Assembly (NCBI RefSeq): GCF_002270055.1
Contig: NZ_NIBG01000016.1
Span: 1 to 64,000, forward strand
DNA length: 64,000 nt
Direction of reading: 5' to 3'
DNA from: Anaeromicrobium sediminis
Lineage (GTDB): Bacteria; Bacillota; Clostridia; Peptostreptococcales; Thermotaleaceae
Made by a program: the position numbers and the translations under genes
Part shown: one piece after another, positions 16,072 through 24,753 of the stretch
Layout of the letters: each line of letters opens with the position of its first letter
How positions within the stretch are numbered: position 1 is the stretch's first letter
The notes under the pieces: model-generated
Databases searched by the model: none
What the model was told of the DNA's origin: nothing
Seen by the model: only the letters and a program-made list of their open reading frames with translations

Positions 16072-16083
16072 TTAATAATCAGA

Positions 16084-16113
16084 AAAGGAGATTGATAATT
16101 ATCAATCTCCTTT
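16084..16113. terminator. bidirectional terminator
   Basis: AAAGGAGATTGAT pairs with ATCAATCTCCTTT with almost no loop, flanked by A and T on either side. It separates the 62-codon gene from the convergent histidine kinase. Confidence 0.7.
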
Positions 16114-16181
16114 AAATAGTGTGCCTAGCATGGGCGACAGCTTTTAAGATATACTAGAACCATCCTATCATATTTAAGCTA

Positions 16182-17630
16182 TTAACATTTGTCATTACTT
16201 GTGGGAAGGGTAAACCAAAACACTACTCCATCTGCTCTGTTGAAAACACCGCACTCTCCTCTATGTTTTTGTATTATGCTATTAACTATTGATAGACCCA
16301 ATCCAGTACCGCTATTATTGCGTGATCGAGAATCCTGTGCACTATAAAAGGCATTAAATAGATGGGGTAAGTGTTCCTTAGGAATCTGTTTGCCACTATT
16401 ATAGATTTCCACCTTAACTAAATTATTCTTTTGATTGGCGGTAAGTTGCAGTATACCACCAGGGCTAACATGGCGTATCCCATTGGAGATTAAGTTTTCC
16501 AAAACTTGAATCAATCTCCCTTCATCACCACAAACTTGTAATTTAGAAGGTGTCTCAACCGAAAGTTCGAATGACTTCTCACTTGGCATTTGAGAAAACT
16601 TATTCACCACCCCTTGAATAGATATGGCTAGATCAAAACCTTTCATGTTCATTTGAAATATCCCTGAATCTATATGCATCAAAAATATAATATCGCTAAT
16701 CAATCGATTTAAATGATCCGTTTCCTGTAGGATAATTGATGTGAACTCTTGGGCCTCTTCCTTGTCTTTTGCCATACCTAGATGAAGTGATTCCGTATAA
16801 CCTCTGATCAAACCTACAGGGGTTTTAAACTCATGGGATACACTAGCCAAAAACCGCTTTTGTAGTTGTAGCTCTTTTTGAAGGTCAGTATTGGTATGCT
16901 TTAAATCACTAATAGTGGAATGGAGCTTTTCAGATATTCTATTAATACTTTTGCCCAGTATACCAACTTCATCCTTTAAAGTTCCATGATATCGCTCTGA
17001 AAAATCCAAATTAGCAATCTTACTGGTAATTTCCGTTATCTCTAATATAGGTCTTACTATTCTTCGTGACATGTAATTGGCAATGATTACCCCTATTATT
17101 AAGATACCTATACCAATCATAAGGATAAAATCATTAGCAATAGCTACATTTTCACTAACCTGCTGCAAAGGCTGGGCAATCAGTAAAAAATGATCCTTCC
17201 TTAGCTGTGCCACTAAAGTGATATCATATTGTTTACTATCATCCCGTTTCAAGGCTTGATAGAATACCTTTCCATCAGTAAGCTCTTTTTCATTTTTTTT
17301 CATGAACTCTTTTTGAAACTTGGATAGATGTAACCTATTACCTTCTTTAAACTCAGGTGCCGATGAAAGGACTATATCATACTTTTCGTTAACAACCAGA
17401 TACTTGTATCCATTATCCGAATTGCGCCTTCGTAAAATATCTAGAAATTTACGATCTGATATGCCCCGATACTCCTCTAATAGTTCCTCATATTCTTTAA
17501 CAAAAGTTGCCTTGGTTTTAAATATATAGTAATCTTCAAGAAAAATAGAGTTTACCAAGATCATTGATCCAATTAATAGGGTCAATAAAACTACCATGGC
17601 TAACATCCATTTCATTGTTATGGATTTCAT
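16182..17630 (-). CDS. sensor histidine kinase (HAMP-HisKA-HATPase)
   Basis: 482 residues. TM1 near residues 10-30, an extracytoplasmic sensor region to about 165, TM2 about 168-190, HAMP, then the phosphoacceptor SVSHEFKTPVGLI, N box LENLISNGIRH and G box GTGLGLSIVNSII. Its start overlaps the stop of the response regulator as TAATG, so the pair is translationally coupled. The next gene upstream encodes a lipoprotein that may be a target; the stimulus is not known. Confidence 0.92.
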   Translation of the reverse strand: MKSITMKWMLAMVVLLTLLIGSMILVNSIFLEDYYIFKTKATFVKEYEELLEEYRGISDRKFLDILRRRNSDNGYKYLVVNEKYDIVLSSAPEFKEGNRLHLSKFQKEFMKKNEKELTDGKVFYQALKRDDSKQYDITLVAQLRKDHFLLIAQPLQQVSENVAIANDFILMIGIGILIIGVIIANYMSRRIVRPILEITEITSKIANLDFSERYHGTLKDEVGILGKSINRISEKLHSTISDLKHTNTDLQKELQLQKRFLASVSHEFKTPVGLIRGYTESLHLGMAKDKEEAQEFTSIILQETDHLNRLISDIIFLMHIDSGIFQMNMKGFDLAISIQGVVNKFSQMPSEKSFELSVETPSKLQVCGDEGRLIQVLENLISNGIRHVSPGGILQLTANQKNNLVKVEIYNSGKQIPKEHLPHLFNAFYSAQDSRSRNNSGTGLGLSIVNSIIQKHRGECGVFNRADGVVFWFTLPTSNDKC

Positions 17631-18307
17631 TAGTCAACACCTCTATAAGAATATCCTTTATTTCTCAAGGTCCTAATACGTTTTCCTATCTCGCCTAATC
17701 TGGCACGGAGGCTCTTAATGTGGGTATCAACTGTTCTGGGATCCCCAAAATAATTATATCCCCATACTTTGTCTAAAATCTGCTCGCGAGAAAGGACAAT
17801 GGACTTATTAAGTACTAAACACATTAAAAGTTCATACTCCTTTGGTCTCAAGGAAATCCTTTTGTCATCAATGTAAACAGAGTTTGTTGATTCCTCAAAA
17901 GCCATGCCTTCATCATGGAATTGCTCTTGTTCATTTCTTCGTACTCGACGTAGTAACCCACCCACACGGGCAATAAGAACTTCATGTGAAAAGGGTTTGG
18001 AAATATAGTCATCTGCACCCTTTTCAATACCGTGAACCTCATTAGTTACATCCCCTAAGGCAGTTAACATTATAATGGGAATACTGGATTTTTCTCTAAT
18101 CTCTTGGCAGGTTTGCCAGCCATTGAGCTTAGGCATCATAACATCTAAGATAACTAGATCAATATCATTACATTGGTTTAATATATCTATGACCTCGTTG
18201 CCATCACTGACAGTGAGCACCTCATAATTTGCCTGCTCTAGAAACATCTTAACAAGTCTTCTGTAATTGGCTTCATCATCAGCAACGAGTATTTTACCTA
18301 TCATCAT
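17630..18307 (-). CDS. OmpR/PhoB family response regulator
   Basis: About 225 residues from the tandem ATG at 18307; an in-frame TTG at 18322 lies before the AAAGGGG ribosome site and is unlikely. The receiver domain has the acidic pocket (VADDE), phospho-Asp in LVILDVMMPKLNG and Lys in ISKPFS. The C-terminal winged helix ends RTVDTHIKSLRARLG...RNKGYSYRG. Cognate partner of the kinase that follows it. Confidence 0.93.
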   Translation of the reverse strand: MMIGKILVADDEANYRRLVKMFLEQANYEVLTVSDGNEVIDILNQCNDIDLVILDVMMPKLNGWQTCQEIREKSSIPIIMLTALGDVTNEVHGIEKGADDYISKPFSHEVLIARVGGLLRRVRRNEQEQFHDEGMAFEESTNSVYIDDKRISLRPKEYELLMCLVLNKSIVLSREQILDKVWGYNYFGDPRTVDTHIKSLRARLGEIGKRIRTLRNKGYSYRGVD

Positions 18308-18477
18308 AAAGTCCCCTTTCAATCTATGGAGTAGATGGAGTATCGCCCTAAATAACCTATGGGGTACTCTTTGGATATATTATAACATTCTTAATATCTG
18401 AAGAAGGTAATAAAAACCTAAGAATATGAAGTTCTTTCGTTCTAGGCCATATTCCTATTGGAGAAATGACCTAGAAT

Positions 18478-18512
18478 AATAACCCATCTTCATTTACGAA
18501 GATGGGTTATTG
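18478..18512 (-). terminator. terminator of the lipoprotein gene
   Basis: ATAACCCATCTTC pairs with GAAGATGGGTTAT around a 6-base loop, in the gap between the lipoprotein and the two-component operon. It insulates the two minus-strand units. Confidence 0.75.
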
Positions 18513-18525
18513 TATTATCAGATAC

Positions 18526-20085
18526 TTATTTAAAGAGGAAATCTGTATCAATGATATTAGGCATCTCAATAGGTTCAGAGTATAGGAAGGCTCCTTCAAC
18601 TTGGTAATCATCCAGATTTCTAAGTTTTATTAACTGCTCCTTTTGTTTCTCTGTCAAAGTCTTATATACCTTACTAAAATGAGTAGCATAACTGTGCACA
18701 ATCTCACCGTCAAGTTCACCATATTTTCTAGATAGCTGGATCACAGTTTCCTCATCAACATCGTTACCCTTCATAAACTCGCGTAATTGTTTTGCTATTG
18801 TTCTTCTTGTTTCAACGATTTCAAGGAGTTCATCCCTTTGAATATCTACTAAGTCCGTAATTAGCTTTTTCTGCTCCTCTGTCAATATATTTAAAAAATC
18901 CTTACCACTATCACCTGTGATATTAGTACCAATAGAATAGTCAGGGTTACCCATAGCCGGAATATCCTTCATATAAAAAGAACCAAAATAAGTTCCATGT
19001 CTTTCAGGGCAGAAGTATGTATCGCTTTCAACATCTCCTGCATACCAGCTAAACATCTCACTGGCATAGGTCATGACTAAAACGTGTTGTTCGTGAGTCA
19101 TTTCTCTCTTATCGATCTGATCCTGTTTTGTGGGCCATGTCAACGAACTACCCTCAGCCATTTTATCAAGATAGGTTCTTTGCTCATCATCCAATGAATT
19201 GATAATATTTCCAAGTACCTTTGCTCGATTATAGCTAAGTAATCCATCAATTTCATACAAATCACTTGAATAATCAGTCACTGCATTTAGACTTAAAGCA
19301 GTGGTTTCATTCGGCATATTGTCTCCAAGTAGTCGGCGGAATGCCTCCATCAATGGGAAACGACTATACCCGTAGTCTTTAAGAAGCTCTTCCTGTTCCA
19401 CAGCTAAGGTTTTTAACTGATCAATCTGTGAATCATTTAAAATATATAGAACATTATTAGCAACACGTGGTACAAAAGTCGTGTTGTGTCCAAGCTCTCC
19501 TGCATCTACATCTCTAAGGTATTGAAATCCAAAGAAGTCTGATACTTTCCCAGGAGGAAAGAATGAATCGCTACCCAATTCGCCAGTAAAAAATGCAAGG
19601 GCATCAAAGGCTATAGTATGCAACTGGGCATTGTCTGAAATGGCCTGCTGAACAGAATAACGCTGACCAGGTTTTTTCTCAGTATTTTTTTCAGGTTTTT
19701 CTGTTTTATTCTTTGGCTGGTTAGTATTCTTATTCTTGGGTTGATTAGCATCTTTATTTGATGAAGGTGGCGGATCTAATCTACCGATTATAGTTGGATC
19801 AAAACCTGCTGACTTAATGGCTTCCTCTAGTTTTTTACCACCTTTAAAGCCAGCAGCTCTGAATGATTCATTAATGGCCTTAGCCTCTTCTACAGTTAAA
19901 GCCGAAAAATCATAATTGGATAAGATAGACTTAATTTTCTTCACCATATCTTCATCTATTTTCTGTACTTCTACACGTGCTTGCTCCTCAGGTTCAACAG
20001 CTTCTGGTTCCATGGTTGAACATCCAATACTACTGAACAACAAGCCTGTAATAATCAACGAATTAATAAATTTTTTCTTAAACAT
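18526..20085 (-). CDS. lipoprotein with two ~165-residue internal repeats, family unknown
   Basis: 519 residues. Signal peptide and lipobox SSIGC (Cys22), a short helical region (residues 60-103), a Lys/Asn/Pro linker (104-140), then two related blocks: about 155-320 and 336-500. Shared features in order: FFTGELGSDSFFPP versus WYAGDVESDTYFCP; FFGFQYLRD versus YFGSFYMKD; a YILNDSQ versus NILTEEQ helix; QEELLKDYGYSR versus QRDELLEIVETR; and SYNRAKVLGNIINSLDDEQ versus SYATHFSKVYKTLTEKQ. The repeated LT/DxxQ helices recall Spy/CpxP-type chaperone elements, but I do not recognise the family. It is divergent from a multicopper oxidase. Confidence 0.82.
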   Translation of the reverse strand: MFKKKFINSLIITGLLFSSIGCSTMEPEAVEPEEQARVEVQKIDEDMVKKIKSILSNYDFSALTVEEAKAINESFRAAGFKGGKKLEEAIKSAGFDPTIIGRLDPPPSSNKDANQPKNKNTNQPKNKTEKPEKNTEKKPGQRYSVQQAISDNAQLHTIAFDALAFFTGELGSDSFFPPGKVSDFFGFQYLRDVDAGELGHNTTFVPRVANNVLYILNDSQIDQLKTLAVEQEELLKDYGYSRFPLMEAFRRLLGDNMPNETTALSLNAVTDYSSDLYEIDGLLSYNRAKVLGNIINSLDDEQRTYLDKMAEGSSLTWPTKQDQIDKREMTHEQHVLVMTYASEMFSWYAGDVESDTYFCPERHGTYFGSFYMKDIPAMGNPDYSIGTNITGDSGKDFLNILTEEQKKLITDLVDIQRDELLEIVETRRTIAKQLREFMKGNDVDEETVIQLSRKYGELDGEIVHSYATHFSKVYKTLTEKQKEQLIKLRNLDDYQVEGAFLYSEPIEMPNIIDTDFLFK

Positions 20086-20292
20086 AATTTTTCCTCCCTC
20101 AAATATATTTTTATTCTTTTTAGCTTTCTTATGGCTATTATAAAAGAGTTATATGAGAACCATGTGATAACTGGAGTTTTTTTGTAAAAAAATATTATGT
20201 AGTCTCAAATAGCTTTGTTTATTTAAACACAACAGAATCAAATAATTCATATTATGGTATGTAAATAGTAATCTGAAAGGAGACAGTCAAAA

Positions 20293-21828
20293 ATGACTTT
20301 ATCCAAATTTGTAGATGAACTGCCAGTAATTAGAACTCTAAAGCCCAAGGGCATGATGGATGGGGTTCCTTATTACCAAATAAGAATGCAGCAATGTAGA
20401 CAGAAGCTCCATAGAGATCTTCCGAGAACTACTGTATGGGGATTTGAAGGGAATTATCCGGGACCAACTATTGAGGTTAATAGGGGGGAATGGATAAAGG
20501 TTAAGTGGATAAATGATCTTCCACAAAGACATTTGCTTCCTATTGATACTACAGTACATGGTGCTGAAGCCAACAAACCTAGAGTAAGAACTGTAGTACA
20601 TCTTCATGGGGGAGTGGTACGGCCAGAAAGTGATGGATATCCAGATGCATGGTTTACTAGGGGATATAGACAAGTAGGACCTCTTTTTACCAGAAAAATA
20701 TATGATTATCCAAATAGACAACGTGGGACTACCCTATGGTATCATGCCCATGCAATTGGTATTACACGTCTTAATGTATATGCAGGATTAGCGGGTGGAT
20801 ATATAATCCGTGACCCCTTAGAAGAATATCTTAATCTTCCTAAAGGACCCTATGAAATGCTTTTGCTCATTCAAGATAGATCCTTTAATGCTGATGGCTC
20901 CCTTTATTATCCCATTGGGCCAGAGCCACCTGTACCAAATGTTTGTCCTTCTGTAGTTCCTGATTTTTTCGGAGATAACATATTAGTTAATGGAAAGATT
21001 TGGCCATATTTAGATGTTGAACCAAGAAAGTATAGATTTCGAATTATAAATGGCTCAAACTCAAGGTTCTATAGAATGAAACTTTCTTCAGGTCAGCCCT
21101 TTTATCAAATCGGAACGGACGGAGGTTTGCTTAATACGCCTATTATAACGAAACAGATTTTATTAGCTCCTGCGGAACGTGCTGATGTTATAATAGATTT
21201 CTCTAAATTCAAGGGCCATAATATTGTGATAACTAATGACGCTCCTTCACCATATCCAAGGGGAAATCCTGTTAATGTGGACACTGAAGGCCAGATTATG
21301 CAATTTAGAGTATGTCTTCCACTTTCAAGCTATGATTTTAGCATTATCCCATGTAGGTTAAATACAATAATACCTTTAAAGGAGAGCTGTGCAAGATTAA
21401 TAAGGAATCTTACCCTTGTAAGAGAAACTGATAAATTTGGAAGGGCATTTCTTCTTCTTGACGGAAAGCGATGGGATGATCCAATTACAATTAAACCGCG
21501 ACTGGGTAGTATAGAGGTTTGGAATCTAATTAATTTAGCAAACTCTACTCATCCAATACACCTTCACTTAGTTAATTTTCAAATTCTAGGTAGACAACCC
21601 TTTCATGTTGAATACTACAATAAAACTGGGCAGATTCTTCCTACTGGACCAGCAATATTACCTGACCTTAATGAAAGGGGATGGAAGGATACAGTAAGAG
21701 CAAATCCTGGTGAAATTACTAGAATAATTATGAGATTTGTTCCATATGCAGGCTTATATCCTTGGCATTGCCATATACTAGAACATGAAGACCATGAGAT
21801 GATGAGACCCTATGAAATTATAAATTGA
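20293..21828 (+). CDS. CotA-like multicopper oxidase
   Basis: 511 residues with all four copper-binding segments: HLHGG (103-107), WYHAHA (149-154), HPIHLHLVNF (about 420) and WHCHILEHEDHEM (about 491). It is a three-cupredoxin laccase that oxidises phenolics, bilirubin-like compounds or metals with reduction of oxygen to water. No signal peptide is visible, as in the spore-coat laccase CotA, which is incorporated into the coat from the mother cell; coat location here is inference. Ribosome site AAAGGAGAC. The gene is unusual in an otherwise anaerobe-type gene set. The adjacent two-component system and lipoprotein may be functionally related. Confidence 0.9.
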   Translation: MTLSKFVDELPVIRTLKPKGMMDGVPYYQIRMQQCRQKLHRDLPRTTVWGFEGNYPGPTIEVNRGEWIKVKWINDLPQRHLLPIDTTVHGAEANKPRVRTVVHLHGGVVRPESDGYPDAWFTRGYRQVGPLFTRKIYDYPNRQRGTTLWYHAHAIGITRLNVYAGLAGGYIIRDPLEEYLNLPKGPYEMLLLIQDRSFNADGSLYYPIGPEPPVPNVCPSVVPDFFGDNILVNGKIWPYLDVEPRKYRFRIINGSNSRFYRMKLSSGQPFYQIGTDGGLLNTPIITKQILLAPAERADVIIDFSKFKGHNIVITNDAPSPYPRGNPVNVDTEGQIMQFRVCLPLSSYDFSIIPCRLNTIIPLKESCARLIRNLTLVRETDKFGRAFLLLDGKRWDDPITIKPRLGSIEVWNLINLANSTHPIHLHLVNFQILGRQPFHVEYYNKTGQILPTGPAILPDLNERGWKDTVRANPGEITRIIMRFVPYAGLYPWHCHILEHEDHEMMRPYEIIN

Positions 21829-21841
21829 ATCTTAAAAGCTT

Positions 21842-21884
21842 TTAAGATACGAGGGGTTATTCCAAACTGTCCCCTTGTATCTAT
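21842..21884 (+). terminator. terminator-like hairpin
   Basis: AGATACGAGGGG pairs with CCCCTTGTATCT, followed by ATTCTTAT. Strong stem, weak T-run. Confidence 0.65.
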
Positions 21885-22104
21885 TCTTATAGATAATAGG
21901 AGACAATTTGATATTGACAATATATGCTATAATCATAAGTAATATATTATTGAAGAAACTTTTACATATGTCAGGTTTACTGATAGTCATGTACAGAGTG
22001 GATTAGTTATGAGAAAAATTTTATTAGGACAGTATTTCAAAAGTATTTTTATATATGAATTAAAGGAAATAAATTTATATATTAGATGTGGGGGCGGATT
22101 AAAT

Positions 22105-22515
22105 ATGGATACAAAATATGTTATTATTATTCAGTGTGATATTGCACACAGGAGATGTAGTGGCTTTGCCTGTACAAATGCTTTTTACAATAAGGAAGGA
22201 GCATTTGAAAATTATGATGAAGGTATAAAGCACATTTCTTTTACGTGTGGTGGATGCTGTGGAAAAGGCTTAGCAGCTAAATTAGAACATTTTGCTAAAA
22301 AATCTAGAAAAATTAATAACATAAATAAAAATGAAGTTGTCATTCACTTATCTTCGTGTATAGTAACTGATAATCATCATTATGATAGATGTCCTCATAT
22401 TGATTATATTAAAAGCATTATAGTAAAAAAGGGATATAAAAACCTAGTAGAAGGTTCCTATTTAAGTAAAAATGCTCAGAAGAAAAGAGATCAAGGCATA
22501 TATACTTCTTATTAA
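22105..22515 (+). CDS. CGGC domain-containing protein
   Basis: 136 residues. The family motif FTCGGCCGKG is intact. Further Cys/His residues (CDIAHRRCSGFAC, HLSSCIVTDNHHYDRCPH) suggest a metal- or Fe-S-binding protein. CGGC proteins are small cytoplasmic proteins without assigned function, frequent in anaerobes. The longer frame from 22009 lacks homology-like sequence, while ATG 22105 follows a GGGGGCGG purine-rich site and starts at the family's usual N-terminus (KYVIIIQC). Confidence 0.85.
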   Translation: MDTKYVIIIQCDIAHRRCSGFACTNAFYNKEGAFENYDEGIKHISFTCGGCCGKGLAAKLEHFAKKSRKINNINKNEVVIHLSSCIVTDNHHYDRCPHIDYIKSIIVKKGYKNLVEGSYLSKNAQKKRDQGIYTSY

Positions 22516-22534
22516 AAAAATATAAAAGTGATTA

Positions 22535-22590
22535 AACGTCGTTACGCTATTTACTGTAAAAGGTATTATAGGTACGACGTTTTTTTAGTA
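22535..22590 (+). terminator. rho-independent terminator
   Basis: AACGTCGT and ACGACGTT form the stem base around a longer imperfect hairpin, followed by TTTTTT. Ends the CGGC gene. Confidence 0.75.
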
Positions 22591-22698
22591 TATTTCTTTA
22601 GAGCGTTGTGTTATAAGCGAATGCTTTTTTAGAGAATCTAAGATTGATAAAAATCTGACAATTCAAATTATTCAAAAAACATATTGCGAAAAATAATC

Positions 22699-22718
22699 GA
22701 AACTGGTATACTAGTTTC
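22699..22718 (+). promoter_or_regulatory. GntR-type operator 1
   Basis: GAAACTGGTATACTAGTTTC is palindromic at 18 of 20 positions. It shares the GGTATAC core with the second site at 22840 and lies upstream of the GntR gene. Confidence 0.55.
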
Positions 22719-22839
22719 AAAGAGAAATGATAAAAAAAATAAAAAAGTGCATAAAACATAATGGGGGAGAGGTGAAATTTAACAAAACAATGATAAATAT
22801 AGGTAAAATCATAAATATTTAATAAACGCTAAAACATTT

Positions 22840-22849
22840 TGGTATACCA
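22840..22849 (+). promoter_or_regulatory. GntR-type operator 2
   Basis: TGGTATACCA is a perfect 10-base palindrome of the TGGTnnnACCA type bound by FadR-subfamily GntR regulators, about 170 bases before the GntR start codon. The rest of the 22590-23020 gap is A+T-rich leader without a gene. Confidence 0.55.
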
Positions 22850-23020
22850 GAAGAGACGGTTATTCTTCAATTTGTTATATTGAAATCTATAAAAAGCAAG
22901 CGGTGTTTGTCTAAATGATTTTAATATGATTAAATATATGTATATATTTTTAGCAAATACTGAGTTTAAACAGAGATGCTACTTTATAGATTATATATGA
23001 AAAAACAAAGGAGAATAATT

Positions 23021-23662
23021 ATGGGAAATTTAAAGATGACAGATGAAATTTGCAAGGACATTAAAAATAAAATTTTAGTTGGAGAATTAAAAGAAAACAC
23101 AAAAATTAGTGAGAGATATCTTGGAAACCTTTATGACACATCAAGGACAACAATTAGGAGTGCAATTAATAAACTAAAAGATGATGGGTGGCTTTATGTT
23201 CAAGCAAAATCAGGCACATATGTATCACCTGTAGATACGAAAGCAATAAGTGATAACTTTCAGGTTAGATTGCTACTTGAACCCAATATGCTTTTACTGG
23301 CCATACCTAACATTACTAATGAAGACATTTTGCGTTTGAAAAAAAATTGTGACTCCATGGAAAATGGTGATACTGAAAAATATGGCTATTATGAAGCTGA
23401 TAACCATAATGTAATAAAAGAAAAAACAGACAATAAAGTTATTGTTAACATTATAAATGATATGATGGATAACATTTTAAGAATAACTTCTAAGACTTCA
23501 TTGTTAGATAAAAGAAAAGAAGCAAGTATAAATGAGTGGAGAAAAATAATTCATTATCTTGAATTAGGTGATGGATATATGGCCAGTCAATATATGACCC
23601 AACATATAATTAACTCATCAGATACATTTAAAAAAAATTTTCATATTGACATAGATTCATAA
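23021..23662 (+). CDS. GntR family regulator (FadR/FCD-like)
   Basis: 213 residues from ATG 23021 behind AAAGGAGAA; earlier in-frame ATGs from 22976 lack a ribosome site. N-terminal winged helix (GELKENTKISERYLGNLYDTSRTTIRSAINKLKDDGWL) and a helical C-terminal ligand domain shorter than typical FCD domains. It stands first in an operon-like series with an ornithine-cyclodeaminase-like gene and an NhaC antiporter, so it probably regulates amino acid use; the operators upstream suggest autoregulation. Confidence 0.87.
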   Translation: MGNLKMTDEICKDIKNKILVGELKENTKISERYLGNLYDTSRTTIRSAINKLKDDGWLYVQAKSGTYVSPVDTKAISDNFQVRLLLEPNMLLLAIPNITNEDILRLKKNCDSMENGDTEKYGYYEADNHNVIKEKTDNKVIVNIINDMMDNILRITSKTSLLDKRKEASINEWRKIIHYLELGDGYMASQYMTQHIINSSDTFKKNFHIDIDS

Positions 23663-23697
23663 GATGATTAGATCCTCCTAATGGATCATCATAATAT
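23661..23697 (+). repeat. hairpin between GntR and cyclodeaminase-like gene
   Basis: ATGAT-(TA)-GATCC pairs with GGATC-ATCAT around a 7-base loop, directly after the GntR stop codon. No T-run, so more likely an mRNA processing or stability element than a terminator. Confidence 0.4.
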
Positions 23698-23743
23698 GAA
23701 TTTAGAGTACAATATGATGACTAATTTTTAGGAGGATGAAAAT

Positions 23744-24718
23744 ATGGAAAAATTAGAATTTTTATATTTATCAGAAGAAGATATTTTAGGTCTTAATATT
23801 TCATGGGAAGAGGTATTTGGGAGTGTTGAAAAAGCTTTAAAAGAACATGGTGAGAAGACAGTTGAAAATCCACCTAAACCTGGTGTTCATAGTTTAAGCA
23901 ATTCATTTATACATGCTATGCCAGCATATCTAGAGCAAATGCAAGCCATAGGATTAAAATGGGTGAGCGGATATCCACCTAATCGTGAAAAGAATTTACC
24001 CGTAATAAATGGATTACAGATAATAAATTGTGCACAAACAGGTGTACCGTTAGCTGTAATGAATGCAACTTGGACTACAACTGTAAGAACTGCTGCAGTA
24101 TCTGCCGTAACAGCAATGCGCTGTGCTAGAAAGGATTCAGAAGTAGTTGGAATAATAGGAGCAGGAGTTCAAGGGAGAATTAATATTATAGCATTGAAAA
24201 AAATATTACCACAAATTAAAAAATGTAAAGTTTATGATATATTCCCAGCTGCTTCAGATGGTTTCAGAGAGGAAATATCAAAAAAACTAGATATTGAAAT
24301 TGAAATTGTAAGTAGTCCTGAAGAAGCTGTAAGAAATTCAGACATAGTAATAACAGCAACTCAAAAACTACCAGAGCCAATTGTTAAATATGAATGGCTG
24401 AAAGAAGGGGTCTTAGGACTTCCGTTAGAATCAAGTAGAGCTTGGACCAATGAGGCTTTGTTTGGAGTTGATAAATTTATTAATGATGATTTAGAACAAG
24501 CTAAATTATATCAATCACAAGGAGCATTTTCAGGTGGAATCCCTGAGTTACATGCTGAAACTGGAGAGGTTATCGCAGGATTGAAGGCAGGAAGGGAAAA
24601 CGATACCGAGAAGATAATCGCAATGAATATAGGCTTAGCCTGTGAGGATATTTCTTTTGGAAAGTATATATATGAGAAGGCCATGGAAAAAGGTGTTGGA
24701 AGTAAACTACAACTTTAA
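23744..24718 (+). CDS. ornithine cyclodeaminase / mu-crystallin family protein
   Basis: 324 residues. A Rossmann NAD(P) motif (VVGIIGAGVQGRINIIAL, near residue 140) and family regions (GLKWVSGYPPNREKNLPVINGLQI; TTVRTAAVSAVTAMRCAR) are clear. The family includes ornithine cyclodeaminases, alanine dehydrogenases and ketimine reductases, and these cannot be separated from sequence alone. The ribosome site is TAGGAGGATG. It is followed at 35 bases by a NhaC antiporter, suggesting joint uptake and catabolism of an amino acid or cyclic imine. Confidence 0.88.
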   Translation: MEKLEFLYLSEEDILGLNISWEEVFGSVEKALKEHGEKTVENPPKPGVHSLSNSFIHAMPAYLEQMQAIGLKWVSGYPPNREKNLPVINGLQIINCAQTGVPLAVMNATWTTTVRTAAVSAVTAMRCARKDSEVVGIIGAGVQGRINIIALKKILPQIKKCKVYDIFPAASDGFREEISKKLDIEIEIVSSPEEAVRNSDIVITATQKLPEPIVKYEWLKEGVLGLPLESSRAWTNEALFGVDKFINDDLEQAKLYQSQGAFSGGIPELHAETGEVIAGLKAGRENDTEKIIAMNIGLACEDISFGKYIYEKAMEKGVGSKLQL

Positions 24719-24753
24719 AAAATTCAAAGATTAATAATTAAAGGAGGTTTAAC

